Part shown: piece after piece, positions 27,775-37,078 of the stretch
How the letters are laid out: every line of letters starts with the position of its first letter
How positions within the stretch are numbered: position 1 is the first letter of the stretch
Assembly: GCA_963777695.1 (NCBI GenBank)
Contig: CAVZRC010000004.1
Span: 1,612,001 to 1,676,000 of the forward strand
Length of the DNA stretch: 64,000 nt
Origin: CAVZRC01 sp963777695
Lineage (GTDB): Bacteria; Planctomycetota; Planctomycetia; Isosphaerales; Isosphaeraceae
Direction: 5' to 3'
Program-made: the position numbers and the translations under genes
Notes under the pieces: generated by a model
Databases searched by the model: none
What the model saw: the letters and a program-made list of their open reading frames with translations, nothing else
Told to the model about the DNA's origin: nothing

Positions 27775-28182
27775 TCAGCTCGGGAGGATGACGCCGTCGA
27801 TGACGTGGATGACGCCATTGTCGCAAACGATGTCGGTCGTGATCACGTTGGCATTATTCACCTTGACGCCATCCTTGGTGTCGATGTGGATCGGCTGTCC
27901 CTGTACGGTCGGTGCCTCGGTCAGCGACACGACGTCGGCCGCCATCACCTTACCCGGGACGACGTGATAGGTGAGGATTTCGACCAGCTTCGATTTGTTC
28001 TCCGGCTTCACGAGGGTCTCGACGGTCCCCGCGGGCAGGTTGGCGAAGGCGGCATCCGTCGGCGCGAACACCGTGAACGGGCCGGCGCCCTGGAGGGTCT
28101 CGACGAGGCCGGCGGCTTCGACCGCGGCGACGAGGGTCTTGAACTGGCCGGCACCGACTGCCGTCTCGACGATGGTTGCCAT
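27775..28182 (-). CDS. Fasciclin (FAS1) domain protein
   Basis: 135 residues from ATG 28182, a single FAS1 domain: FKTLVAAVEAAGL, the H1 motif FTVFAPTDAAFANLP, the YH motif ILTYHVVPGKV, and the H2 end GVIHVIDGVILP. FAS1 proteins mediate adhesion or matrix binding. No signal peptide is visible from this start. Intact. Confidence 0.92.
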   Translation of the reverse strand: MATIVETAVGAGQFKTLVAAVEAAGLVETLQGAGPFTVFAPTDAAFANLPAGTVETLVKPENKSKLVEILTYHVVPGKVMAADVVSLTEAPTVQGQPIHIDTKDGVKVNNANVITTDIVCDNGVIHVIDGVILPS

Positions 28183-28260
28183 GATTCTCGGGCTCCAAAA
28201 CAAGGGGTGAAATCTTCAACAACCTCGTTATAGGTCGGGTGGCCGGAGAGTCAAGAGATG

Positions 28261-28309
28261 GCGGCGGTATTGGTGGACGGCGGCCGGGGGATGCCTACAA
28301 TACCGCCGC
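28261..28309. terminator. Inverted repeat between converging or adjacent genes, possible terminator
   Basis: Perfect 12-bp arms GCGGCGGTATTG / CAATACCGCCGC separated by 25 nt, just beyond the stop of the minus-strand hydrolase (28320). No U-tract, so terminator function is uncertain; it could be a REP-like hairpin. Confidence 0.4.
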
Positions 28310-28319
28310 GATCGCACGG

Positions 28320-29517
28320 TCAGCGGCCGAAGAGCCGCTCCGCGATCGCGTCGAAGATCTCGTGTTCAACGCGCGAAGAAGAGGAAATGATCCTCGCCGG
28401 GATAGGTCCGGTAGTTGACATCGATGCCGCCTCGGCGCATCAAGTCGGCCGCCGGGTTGACGTCTCGCCTGAGGACATTGTGGTCGTCGTCCCCCTGGAA
28501 GATCAGCACCGGGCGGCCCCTCCAGCCGTCGAGGAACCGCCGCGCACCGACCTCGTCCGGGAGCATCGTGGGCGAGAGGTAGATCAGGCCGCGATAACGA
28601 CCGGGATGCGCGGCGGCCGAGCGCGTGACGCCCTTGCCGCCGTCGGAGATGCCGCCCAGCCAGACGCGGCCGGGATCGATCGGCAGGGTATGGAGGGCGT
28701 GTTCGCGAGACCGCTCGACCGCCTCGACGCCGCCCTCGTCCCAGAAGCCGAAGCCGAACGTCGGGCAGACGATCGCGACCTGGTATCGGTCGGCGAACGG
28801 CTTCCAGGCCCAGGCCATGACCTTGTGATTGCCCGCGTTTCCGTGGAGGAAGACGATCATCCCCAGTTGATCGCCAGGCCGACATTCGGGGACGTACGCA
28901 TAATAATGTCGGGACGTCTGGAACGATTGGCCGAGCAGCTCGGCCATCGCGTCATGGCCGACGGTGCCGAGGGGATGCGTCTCGGGGACGGCCTCCATCT
29001 CGTCGTAGAGCTCGCCCAGGACCCGGCGGATCCGACGGGCGTGTCGGGTGCTCATCCAGGGGTCGAGCCGCGTGAGGATCGCCGCGCCGAGGCCGACCTG
29101 GTCGACCTCGGGGATCACGTTCCGGACCGAGTTGCGACGGAACGTCGAAGGATCGATGAAGACCGAGCGCAGGCCGGGCCCCCGGGGAGAGTCACCGGAC
29201 GGCGCGCGGCGGAAGATGGGGACAACGAGGCCGATCATCGCCAGGATCGGCACGAGGATCGCCGCGACGTGTCGCGCATTGCGCGTCGGCGAGCGGACGG
29301 CCACGATGGTCGCGACGATCGCCGCGATGGCGCTCACGGCCGCCCAGCCCGCGAGCTTACCCGAGCCGGTCCGCGCCGTGATGGTCAGGAGCGTCATCGG
29401 CAGGAGCGCGAGCAGGCCGAGGACCGCGACGACCAGGCCCAGCACGCGTCGGATCGGGCGGATCACGTCCGAGAATCTCGGCGCGTCCTTCTTCAACGGC
29501 GGGGGACTGTCAGGCAT
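28320..29517 (-). CDS. Membrane-anchored alpha/beta hydrolase, frameshift near the C-terminus
   Basis: From ATG 29517. Three N-terminal transmembrane segments (VLGLVVAVLGLLALLPMTLL; AAVSAIAAIVATIVAV; VAAILVPILAMIGLVVPIF), then an alpha/beta-hydrolase core: oxyanion strand VFLHGNAGNHK, nucleophile elbow GGISDGG, acid region FQGDDDHN and catalytic His in GEDHFLFF. In the main frame a stop occurs right after FFAR (28366). Removing one T there (CGTTGAAC) extends the protein by EHEIFDAIAERLFGR to a stop at 28320, a natural hydrolase end. Substrate unknown; esterase/phospholipase-like. Confidence 0.78.
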
Positions 29518-29577
29518 CGGATATCCTGTCGATGATCGGGAGCGGGTCGGATGGGAGCGTGCCAGGGCTGCTCGGCT

Positions 29578-30323
29578 TCAGCCGTCGTCCTCCAGGTTGA
29601 GCTTGTCGTAGCCGCGCCTGCGGACGAGTCGCGTGGTCGCGAACTCCTCGAGCTGGCCCTCCGTCACGACCTCGGGAGACCCGACGGGGACCGAGGCAGT
29701 CATCATCGAGTTCACGACCCGGCGCAGGGAATCGTCGGCATCGAGGATGGTCGCGGTGTGCAGGACGCCCTGCCAGGCGGGCCGGTCCGCCGAGTGGGGC
29801 GCAACGCTATTGTTGATCAGGAGGATCTGGTAGGACCGACTCGAGAAGCCGGCGACCGGAGTGGTGTAGGGCCGGAGCAACGCCTCTCCGGGGCGGAACA
29901 TGGGGTTGTGCCGCTCGAGGAACTCGGCCGGGGTGAGCCCCATCTCGAAGCGCATCGCGCGTAGTCCGAGAGCGCCAGCTCCGAACTGACCGCGGTGGGC
30001 TCGTAGCCCAGCATGAGGAGGCTCTCGTCCGGCGCCCCGTCTCGGTGCGGTCGTGTGCTGACTTGCTGGTCGAACCGCGCGGCGGAGAGGCAGATCAGGT
30101 CCGAGTCGGTCGTCGTGCGATGGATGCGACGCATCTCCTTCAGGAGCGCGATCATCAGGAGGCGGAGGGACTCGGACGACGCCTCGGCCCCCAGGTCGAT
30201 CAGGCAGAAGCCCGGCTGGCGGAAATCGGTGCGACAGGCACGCGCGTAGGCCCACCGAGCCGGTTCGGCGAGGTCGGATCCGTCCCCGGAGAGTTTCCGG
30301 GTGAAGTCCGGAATGGACCACAT
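29578..30323 (-). CDS. Uncharacterised protein with HxD motif, one frameshift
   Basis: About 248 residues from ATG 30323; the frame changes near 29960. First part: FRQPGFCLIDLGAEASSESL and STRPHRDGAPDESLLMLGYEP; second part: LTPAEFLERHNPMFRPGE, YQILLINNSVAPHS and a conserved end RRRGYDKLNLEDDG. The HRD pair and downstream His are compatible with an Fe(II)/2-oxoglutarate-type jelly roll, but I cannot assign a family. Confidence 0.6.
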
Positions 30324-30494
30324 GCCAATCCTCCGATCGCGAATGGATCGTCCTCGTCAAAGCGAGCTTTCGCGGCGTGCAAGCCCGTCGTATTATACGA
30401 TCGGAGTCGGCGAAGGACCCCGGCAAAACAGAGGCACGACGAGCCGAAAGCGGGATCGGGGTGGATCGTGGCTCGAACACAAGGAGGACCGGTC

Positions 30495-30872
30495 ATGGCG
30501 AATCTCTCTCTGGAAGGCCTGACGCTCCATGTCGCCGACCTGGAACGGTCGCTGGCGTTCTACACGCGGTTGCCCGGCGTCGCGGTCGCGTTCCACAAGC
30601 CGGGCCTCTTCGCCATGCTGAGGATCGGTCAGGGTCGGCTGGGCCTGTTGCAGCGCGCCGCGGGCAAGTTCCACATCGAGCTGGAGACCGACGACCTCGA
30701 CGGGTTCTACGAGGCGGTCAAGCAGGCAGGGATCGAGCCCAAGGGGCCGCCGGTCCGGCATCCCTGGGGCGAGCGCGACTTCTCGGTGGTCGATCCGGAT
30801 GGGTTCGTGCTGGAATTCGAGGCGTCGGGGCAGGAAGGCGCGCCCGACGCAGGTCCGGCGAGCACTGTTTGA
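30495..30872 (+). CDS. VOC (glyoxalase/dioxygenase) superfamily protein
   Basis: 125 residues from ATG 30495, with AAGGAGG upstream. One VOC unit-pair: LTLHVADLERSLAFYTRLPG, a middle strand FHIELETDDLD and the C-terminal metal/fold motif FSVVDPDGFVLEF. His and Glu positions are consistent with metal binding. Substrate not predictable. Stand-alone gene, 57 bp before the Uma2 gene. Confidence 0.85.
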   Translation: MANLSLEGLTLHVADLERSLAFYTRLPGVAVAFHKPGLFAMLRIGQGRLGLLQRAAGKFHIELETDDLDGFYEAVKQAGIEPKGPPVRHPWGERDFSVVDPDGFVLEFEASGQEGAPDAGPASTV

Positions 30873-30929
30873 CGTCAGGACATCGCGGTTGGGGACTGGT
30901 ATCGGCTCTCGAGGCGAGTTGGAGGGGTC

Positions 30930-31621
30930 ATGTCCGAACGCACGCGAATGGTCCATCCAAACCCCATTCTTGTTGAGGGCCAGCGGCTCGACCAGCCGAC
31001 CTTTCACCGACTCTACAAGGCCATGCCGCCCGGCACCCGGGCCGAGCTCATCAACGGAGTGGTCCTCATGCCGAGTCCGGTCGGACGAGCGCACGGTCGA
31101 GCCCATGTCCCGGTGATCGTGTGGCTCGACTATTATGCCGAGCAAACCCCGGGCGTCGAGGTCCTCGATAACGCCACGGCCATCCTGGGCTGGAAGAGCG
31201 AGCCGCAACCCGATGTGATGCTCCGCATCCTGCCCAGGTCCGGCGGGCGGACGCGCGATCACAAGGGGTTGGTCCGCGGCGCCCGGAGTTGATCGTCGAG
31301 GTCGCCAAGGCGACCCGTTACATCGACCTGGGGCCCAAACTTGCCGACTACGAGCAAGCGGGCGTCCAGGAGTATATCGTGCGCGCCCTGGGGCCCGACG
31401 AGATCCTCTGGTTCGAACAGCGTCAGGGTGCGCTGACTCACAAGCCATTGGACGCCGATGGGATTTACCGGTTGACGGTCTTCCCCGGCCTGTGGCTCGA
31501 CCCGCAGGCGCTCGTGAAGGGCGACCGGAGGCGGCTTCGCAACGTCCTCGATCTGGGCTGCGCCACGCCCGAACATGCCGCGTTCATCGCGCGATTGGCT
31601 GCGGCACGGAAGACGCCTTGA
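30930..31621 (+). CDS. Uma2-family (DUF820) PD-(D/E)XK protein, one frameshift
   Basis: About 230 residues. ELINGVVLMPSPV, the catalytic Asp in QPDVMLRI, then after the shift ELIVEVAKATRYIDLGPKLADYEQAGV, which supplies the E-x-K part and the family hallmark. The frame breaks at CGCCCGGAGTTG (about 31284); removing one G restores ELIVEV. Uma2 proteins are expanded in cyanobacteria and planctomycetes; nuclease activity is inferred from the fold only. Confidence 0.85.
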
Positions 31622-31648
31622 ACCGAGCCTCGATCCATGGAGACTCCG

Positions 31649-31966
31649 ATGCGCTGGTATCACTACATCGCGTACCTCTTCGGCGGCGCCTTCCTGGCCA
31701 ACGCGATCCCCCACTTCGTGAACGGGATCTCGGGCAGTCCGTTCCAGAGCCCGTTCGCGAAACCGCCCGGGGAAGGATTGTCGTCGTCGATCGTGAACGT
31801 CCTGTGGGGGATGTTCAACCTGGTGGTCGCTTACCTGCTCGTAGTCCGCGTCGGCCGGTTCGACCTGCGCAATACCTCGCAAGTGATCGTCCTGGGGCTC
31901 GGGATCTTGAGCATGGCGCTCATGCTGGCACGGCACTTCGGCCAGTTTCACGGGGGAATGTTCTGA
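31649..31966 (+). CDS. Small membrane protein
   Basis: 105 residues from ATG 31649 (GGAG at good spacing; ATG 31637 is an alternative). Three hydrophobic segments (HYIAYLFGGAFLANAIPHFV; SIVNVLWGMFNLVVAYLLV; VIVLGLGILSMALMLA) and a conserved-looking NGISGSPFQSPFAKPPG loop. Family not recognised by name. Its 3' end overlaps the end of the converging glycosyltransferase by 47 bp. Confidence 0.7.
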   Translation: MRWYHYIAYLFGGAFLANAIPHFVNGISGSPFQSPFAKPPGEGLSSSIVNVLWGMFNLVVAYLLVVRVGRFDLRNTSQVIVLGLGILSMALMLARHFGQFHGGMF

Positions 31967-33689
31967 GGATTGCGGATTGCGGATTGCGAACGAGACACCG
32001 GGGCCGATCCATCAACGACGGCTCCGGGCGTCCGGGGTCCCCTCGGCGACGGGAGCCGTTCGACCGGTCGGGCTTCGGCTGGAACTCGAAGATGCGGACG
32101 TGGTCGTCCCACGGCTTCATGTCGAGGCCCGTAGTCGGGACGATGAGGTCCGACTGCTTGCGGAGCGTGTACCGGGCCTCGATCGATTCGAGCCGGGCGG
32201 TGGTCGCGGGACTCTTGATGATCGCGTCATCGAAGGCGATGCAGCGGAGAGGACGTTCCGATGTCACGAGGGACCACCTCGGGCCGCCGCCGCGACGCTG
32301 GCGCGGCGAGTAGATCTGCTGGTTGCACAGATAGATCGCCGTGCGGGCGAGCCCCTCGTGCCGCGTCGCAACGCCGAAGTCCCACTGCATGCAGGCGACC
32401 TCGGCATCGCGGGACTGCTCGGGCCAGAACCGGCGGGCGAACTCGCGGGCCTGGTCATCATAGATCGCCCGGTACGGGTGCCGGAAGTCGTCCGCCAGCG
32501 CGATGATCCCCGCGGCGGCCATGATCGCGGCCGCGACCCGGATCGCCGCGGCCCGTCGCTTCGGACGGAGCGTCCATGCCAGGAAGGTGCTCAGGCCCAA
32601 GCCGGCCATCAGGCAGACGGTCGGGGCGATGTACTGCATGATCCGCGCCTGGCCTCCGTACGGATAGAGCCTCATCGCCGCGACACCTAATGCCACGGCC
32701 ATCGGCATCACCAGCAGCGCGAGGATCGTCCTTTGACCCCGCCGCCAGAGGACCACTCCGGCGATCAGCACGAGGATCAGCGTCCCGACGCTGGCCCCGC
32801 GGCTACCCCCCCAGGGATACGCGAACATGCTGCCGGCGTGGATCGAGATCAGCCAGCTCGCCAGCCGGATGGGCGAGTTCAGGGGCGGGAAGGATTCCGC
32901 CCAGTATCGCTGGAGACCCACCAGGGCCGCGCCGCCCTTCTGGTGGTGCATCACCGCGACCGAGAGGATTCCGAATGTTGACACCACCGTCAGGGCGAAG
33001 GCCGCCAGGGCGATCCGCGGGCCCCATCGGCGAGTCCTCCAGACCGAGGGGGCCATGGCCAGTCCGATGCCCCCGGCGACGATCACGGCCGGGTAGGACG
33101 ACGCCAGCGCGATCGGCGTCAAGCCGACCAGCATCCAGAGCCATCGCGTTCGATCGGGCGCCCGGAACCACTCGATCGCCAGCGCCAGCATGCCCAGGGC
33201 CACCAGCAAGTCGGTCGCATAGGGCTTGGCCTCGGCGCTGTGGCGGATCGGATGGATGGACACGGCGAAGATCGCCATGGCCAGCAGTAGTGCCGGGCCT
33301 TCCAGCAGGCGGCCGGCCACGCGTCGGAACAGGAAGACGCTGCCGATCCCGCACAGGAGCGGACAGAGCCGCAACGCCATCTCCGAGAACCCGAACAACT
33401 TGACCGCCGTCAACTCGGCCCAGAGGAAGAGGATCGGGCAGATCTGCCCGTATTCCAGCGGCGAGAGCATGTCGAGATACCCGCGACGAGGGAAGCTCAA
33501 CGCCAGGCAGGCTTCATCGCCCCAGACGGGGTAATTGGTCAGGTAGCGGCCGATCCTCAGCAAGACCCCGAGCACCACGAACGCCAGGACCGCCCGGTCG
33601 AGTCGGCGTCCTTGCGAGATGAGCTCCTCGGCCTTGCCCTCGTTGACGAACGTCTTCCCGCTTTCTTTCAGAGCCGATAAGATGGCCAT
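31920..33689 (-). CDS. Polytopic glycosyltransferase (GT39/PMT-like)
   Basis: 589 residues from ATG 33689. Extracytoplasmic loop 1 carries the acidic motif YPVWGDEACLALSF typical of GT-C enzymes (Asp-Glu), followed by about 10 membrane segments (e.g. LCPLLCGIGSVFLFRRVAG; LLVALGMLALAIEWF; RIMQYIAPTVCLMAGLGL) and a soluble C-terminal part ending in KPWDDHVRIFEFQP. GT-C enzymes use polyprenyl-phosphate sugars at the outer face of the membrane. The last ~45 residues are basic and may lie past the original end. Confidence 0.82.
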   Translation of the reverse strand: MAILSALKESGKTFVNEGKAEELISQGRRLDRAVLAFVVLGVLLRIGRYLTNYPVWGDEACLALSFPRRGYLDMLSPLEYGQICPILFLWAELTAVKLFGFSEMALRLCPLLCGIGSVFLFRRVAGRLLEGPALLLAMAIFAVSIHPIRHSAEAKPYATDLLVALGMLALAIEWFRAPDRTRWLWMLVGLTPIALASSYPAVIVAGGIGLAMAPSVWRTRRWGPRIALAAFALTVVSTFGILSVAVMHHQKGGAALVGLQRYWAESFPPLNSPIRLASWLISIHAGSMFAYPWGGSRGASVGTLILVLIAGVVLWRRGQRTILALLVMPMAVALGVAAMRLYPYGGQARIMQYIAPTVCLMAGLGLSTFLAWTLRPKRRAAAIRVAAAIMAAAGIIALADDFRHPYRAIYDDQAREFARRFWPEQSRDAEVACMQWDFGVATRHEGLARTAIYLCNQQIYSPRQRRGGGPRWSLVTSERPLRCIAFDDAIIKSPATTARLESIEARYTLRKQSDLIVPTTGLDMKPWDDHVRIFEFQPKPDRSNGSRRRGDPGRPEPSLMDRPRCLVRNPQSAILRTFPRETGRSAVPA

Positions 33690-33931
33690 TTTTGCCCATT
33701 CCTCCCATCTCTTGCAACCGGCCCCTTTTGCGAGGAACGACCGGATTCGGAGACCGAGATCATGACCAGAGGTCTTGCAACCTTTTATTCGGAAAAAATC
33801 ACAGGATTGACCAATGGAAACCTTCATACCCTCGCAGAGGCACTGGGTTTACCAATCTTTGGGCAGGAAGGACAGGCCGATCGACGGGGAGGTTCTGCAA
33901 GGGCGCTTAACGCTTGGATTGCAGACGGCCC

Positions 33932-34005
33932 ATACGAGCCCGATGCGCCGGCGAGTGGATCGATGATCCCACTGGAATTCACTCGCCGGAGCTTCGGGCT
34001 CGTAT
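33932..34005. repeat. TACGAGCCCGA-type palindromic repeat
   Basis: 26-bp arms 33932-33957 and 33980-34005, near-perfect inverted repeats built on ATACGAGCCCGA and CCGGCGAGTG, with a 22-nt loop. A second member is at 43099-43165. It lies in the gene-free interval 33690-34121 upstream of the RHS fragment. Confidence 0.85.
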
Positions 34006-34121
34006 CGATTCGATGCGGTCATTCTGTAGTTGACTGGTGGCTCATGCATCGAATGAGAGGCCGGTCGAGGCTCCGAACCGAATGCCGCACCCCAGTGTCC
34101 TAATTTGTATCAGGACAAGGC

Positions 34122-35761
34122 GTGATCCGCGGATTGCCCGGCTGTTGGGCGGGCTCGACTCGAGGAATGCCATGCGGCCGGACATGGATCTCCTTCGACG
34201 CGGCCCAGCGCCTGCCCAACGGCGGGACGGTGCAGGACCAGAACTTCGAGGTCCTGATCGACAGCGCGGCGGTCGAGATCTTCAAGCCGGGAGGAGCCGA
34301 TTACGCCACCTTCACAACAACTGCGTTCAACGTCACGGCCGGGAGCCATACGATCGAGTTCCTGGGGCTGGACAGCATCGGCGGCGACAACACCGCCTTC
34401 ATCGACGCCGTCAAGCTGACCCAGGTGACGACCGACCACCTCTACTACTCGGCCCAGGACCAGGTGATCGAGGAGCGAGTGGGTGGCACGGGCACGAGCA
34501 ACGTGACGTCGCAGTACGTCTGGGGCGCCGGCTATGTGGATGAGTTGGTGCTGCGCGACACGTACAGCGGCGGGGTGATGACCCAGCGGCTCTACGCCCA
34601 GCAGGATGCCAACGACGACGTCACGTCGCTGGTGAACACGTCAGGCCAGGTGCAGGAGCGATACCTCTACGACCCGTACGGCTCGGTGACGATCACCGAC
34701 GCGAGCTGGAACCCGCGCGCGGCGACCAGAGCAGTTTCGGCTGGCGATACCTGCACCAGGGTGGTAGGCTGGACACGGTGACGGGCTGGTATGACTTCCG
34801 TAATCGCGACCTGATCGCATCGGAAGGGAGGTGGGCCGAGCGCGATCCGCTGGGGCTGGCCGCGGGCGACCTGAACATCTATCGCGATGAGGGGAGCAGC
34901 CCGGTCGATGGGACCGACCCGAGCGGCCTCATTCAACCGCAATCGGGCGGCTACCGGGGCGGCCGTTGGAACCCTCTGAATTGGCGTCGATGGGCGTGGA
35001 CAGGAAATCCGAATGCCCCTGACGCGTATTATCAGGCCGCTGACGAAGCCGCGGGTGCTTTCGTCGCGCCTCGAATTGAGGCGGCCGGGCAGACCATCGG
35101 TGGCGTGATGGAGACTGGTGGCGGAGCGGCCATGATACCGACGGTCGCCGGAACGATTCCTGGCGCGGTCCTCGTGGTGCATGGGGTTGATACCACCGCC
35201 GCTGGCATTCGGGGGATGGTCACCGGCGAAACGAAGCAGACGCTGACCAAGCAGTTTGTGACCACGGTGACGAGATCGGAGATTGCCGGGACCGTAGTGG
35301 ACGCGGGGATACCGCTTGCAGCGGGCGCAATTGGTAGTATCCGGATCGCTCGGGCGAATGCGGCAAAGGTGGCGGCGGCCCGGTTGGCCTCGGAGGAGGC
35401 GGCGGCGGCCAAGACGGCGTGTCCGGCCCCGAATCCGGCCCAACCTGCGACTGCTGCTCCAAAATCAGGAAGACCGAATCCTGTAACAGGCACCCCACGA
35501 CCGGCTCCGAGTTTCAAACCCGATCCCACGAATAATGTTACCGCAACGCCGAGAACCGTGAACCAGTTCCTCACAGACGCTGAAAACTTCCTGGGCAAAG
35601 GATATACCCAGGGCAAAGATGGAGCATTTTATTCCGCCGATGGTTTGAGACGGGTTCGCTTTACACCCTCTGACCTCGCAGGTCATAAGGGAGGACCACC
35701 GCACGGACACTTCGAATTCAATGGAGGCCGGAATAACCACATTCCGTTGACTGACAACTGA
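34122..35761 (+). pseudogene. 3' end of an RHS/YD-repeat gene with C-terminal toxin-like tip; one frameshift
   Basis: No 5' part is present. It begins inside a carbohydrate-binding-like module (FEVLIDSAAVEIFKPGG, TVTAGSHTIEFLGLDS type), continues with YD-repeat sequence (YVWGAGYVDELVLRD, ERYLYDPYGSVTITD), shifts frame near 34722, and resumes with the RHS core end (DPLGLAAGDLNIYR, VDGTDPSGL). After DPSGL comes a variable tip of about 275 residues: a glycine/alanine-rich helical segment, a proline-rich linker, and a C-terminal domain GAFYSADGLRRVRFTPSDL with HGHFEF and NNHIP. I do not name that toxin family. The stop overlaps the next start (TGATG), as toxin/immunity pairs often do. Confidence 0.75.
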
Positions 35762-36018
35762 TGTTTACCTTACCTGCAAGCTGTCAGATTCCATCGTCTC
35801 ATGCGAAAAATGAGATTCAATGGCTCGAAATACATGAGGAAGATGGTGGATTTTATCTTTATCAATTGGTTGACAAAAATTCACCTCCAAAATGGGATAC
35901 ATTCTATCAAAATATCGACGAGTTGTTGAGTGACTGCTTGTCTGTTTGGGGTGTTTCAGACAACATGTGGCAGCAGTCAAATTCTGCTGATTCATCTCAA
36001 CACCGGGGATCGGTCTGA
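35761..36018 (+). CDS. Probable immunity protein for the RHS tip
   Basis: 85 residues; ATG overlaps the stop of the RHS gene by one base. Acidic and aromatic (WLEIHEEDGGFYLYQLVD, WDTFYQNIDELLSDCL), and clearly AT-richer than the surroundings, suggesting recent acquisition with its toxin. No family recognised; the call rests on position, coupling, size and acidity. Confidence 0.65.
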   Translation: MFTLPASCQIPSSHAKNEIQWLEIHEEDGGFYLYQLVDKNSPPKWDTFYQNIDELLSDCLSVWGVSDNMWQQSNSADSSQHRGSV

Positions 36019-36038
36019 ACTATGCACAAGCAGGACTT

Positions 36039-36084
36039 GAAACGGGGACGCAGCTAGAATCGAATTCTAGCTGCGTCCCGTTTC
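36039..36084. repeat. Palindrome plus stuttered CGTCCCC repeats between toxin cassettes
   Basis: Near-perfect inverted repeat (GGGACGCAGCTAGAAT / ATTCTAGCTGCGTCCC), followed to about 36122 by degenerate copies of CGTCCCCGTTT. It resembles a REP followed by slipped partial copies. Confidence 0.75.
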
Positions 36085-36122
36085 GTCCGTCCCCGTTCGT
36101 CCCCCGTCCCCGTTTCGTCCCC

Positions 36123-36455
36123 CATTACACTGACGAAGCGGGAATGAACGGAATTGTGAAGTCGAAACAGCTTTACGCATCGACAAAAGCGAACAACCCA
36201 AGCGACGTCCGATACGGAAACGGACAATACGTTTCAGATCTGACGCCTGGCTCAAAAACCCCCGCCCAACTCTCTCGTGAGTTTCTAGGACAACCGTTTC
36301 AAGGCAGAAGATTCACCAACTATGTCGAAATCGACGTTTCAGATCTCAACGTGGTCAGGGGACGAAATGGCGTTTATGTGATTCCAGGTGACGCGCCTCT
36401 CGATCTAACAGGGCGGATCGTCGGCCACGGCCCTGTTCCACCGGTATCCAGGTGA
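36123..36455 (+). pseudogene. Orphan ART-HYD1 toxin tip (ADP-ribosyltransferase)
   Basis: The frame opens within HYTDEAGMNGIVKSKQLYAS, the HYD1 signature; the first Met is at 36144. It continues RYGNGQYVSDLTPGSKTP, FTNYVEIDVSDLNVV and IPGDAPLDLTGRIV, matching the Tox-ART-HYD1 family of RHS/polymorphic-toxin tips. There is no delivery domain attached, so this is a displaced tip cassette that could recombine onto the RHS core or is a relic. The family modifies targets with ADP-ribose (family knowledge). It is followed directly by its immunity gene. Confidence 0.8.
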
Positions 36456-36463
36456 TCGCAACC

Positions 36464-36754
36464 ATGAGATACATAAAAGTAAAATGGATTCATGATTTCG
36501 CAGACGAGCCAGTATGGCTTTATAGCGAATTGGACAATGATTCGTGGGAAATCCGTAAAGTCGAGATTTTCCCCGATGGTACAGCGGGGTTTGCAAGTTC
36601 AACCGAGCGAGCTGGAACAACAAAGGTATCGCTCGAACCGCTACCGACTCTCGACGAGATCGCATCTGACGCCCAGTTTGATCCTATCGAAATCAGCCGT
36701 CAGGAGTTCGAGGAAGCTTGGTCGAAGGGTCAGGCGCGGGAAGAGGGGACATAA
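36464..36754 (+). CDS. DUF6881-type immunity protein
   Basis: 96 residues from ATG 36464 (a GTG at 36452 overlaps the toxin stop). MRYIKVKWIHDFADEPVWLY then WEIRKVEIFPDG and EISRQEFEEAW, the pattern of the DUF6881 family that accompanies ART-HYD1 tips. Expected to neutralise the tip at 36123-36455. Intact, while the toxin has lost its carrier. Confidence 0.75.
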   Translation: MRYIKVKWIHDFADEPVWLYSELDNDSWEIRKVEIFPDGTAGFASSTERAGTTKVSLEPLPTLDEIASDAQFDPIEISRQEFEEAWSKGQAREEGT

Positions 36755-36770
36755 CGAATAAATTTATTCG
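36755..36770. repeat. Perfect palindrome CGAATAAATTTATTCG
   Basis: 16-bp palindrome preceded by GGGGACATAA. It shares the GGGGACA...GAATAAA core with the hairpin at 37419-37460, so both belong to one REP family. Confidence 0.75.
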
Positions 36771-36796
36771 GCGTGGAAGAGGGGACAGCCGAGGAC

Positions 36797-36952
36797 GGGG
36801 TCAGACGTATAAATATAAATCGCCAGGTTAACCGAGGCTTCCCATCTTCTATCTTGGTCGAGTTAGTCCTACATCTGATCTGCGAGACCACCCGGAGGGC
36901 GAAATGGATAATTTGCAAAGAATAGGGGATTTATTGTTATACGTCTGACCCC
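36797..36952. repeat. MITE-like element with 16-bp inverted repeats
   Basis: Perfect arms GGGGTCAGACGTATAA (36797-36812) and TTATACGTCTGACCCC (36937-36952) enclose about 124 bp without a gene. The GGGGTCAGACG-type end is another REP/MITE style. Followed to 37078 by degenerate CCCCGTCTTACTCG copies. Confidence 0.7.
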
Positions 36953-37078
36953 AGTCCCAGACCCCAGTCCCATGTAGGGGAGGGGGTGGCGGCAACGCCA
37001 CCTCCTTACCCGACCCCCGTCTTACTCGACCCCGTCTTACTCGTCAACCCCGTCTTACTCGTCTTACTGCGGTGGTCA

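Noticed and set aside
28261..28309. Riboswitch or structured leader near the hydrolase
   Set aside because: The inverted repeat lies downstream of the minus-strand gene, not upstream of any start, so it cannot be a leader for it.
33762..34103. Short plus-strand frame starting MTRGLATFYSEK
   Set aside because: It reads through the palindrome at 33932-34005, has no ribosome-binding site or recognisable sequence, and its composition is unlike neighbouring genes.
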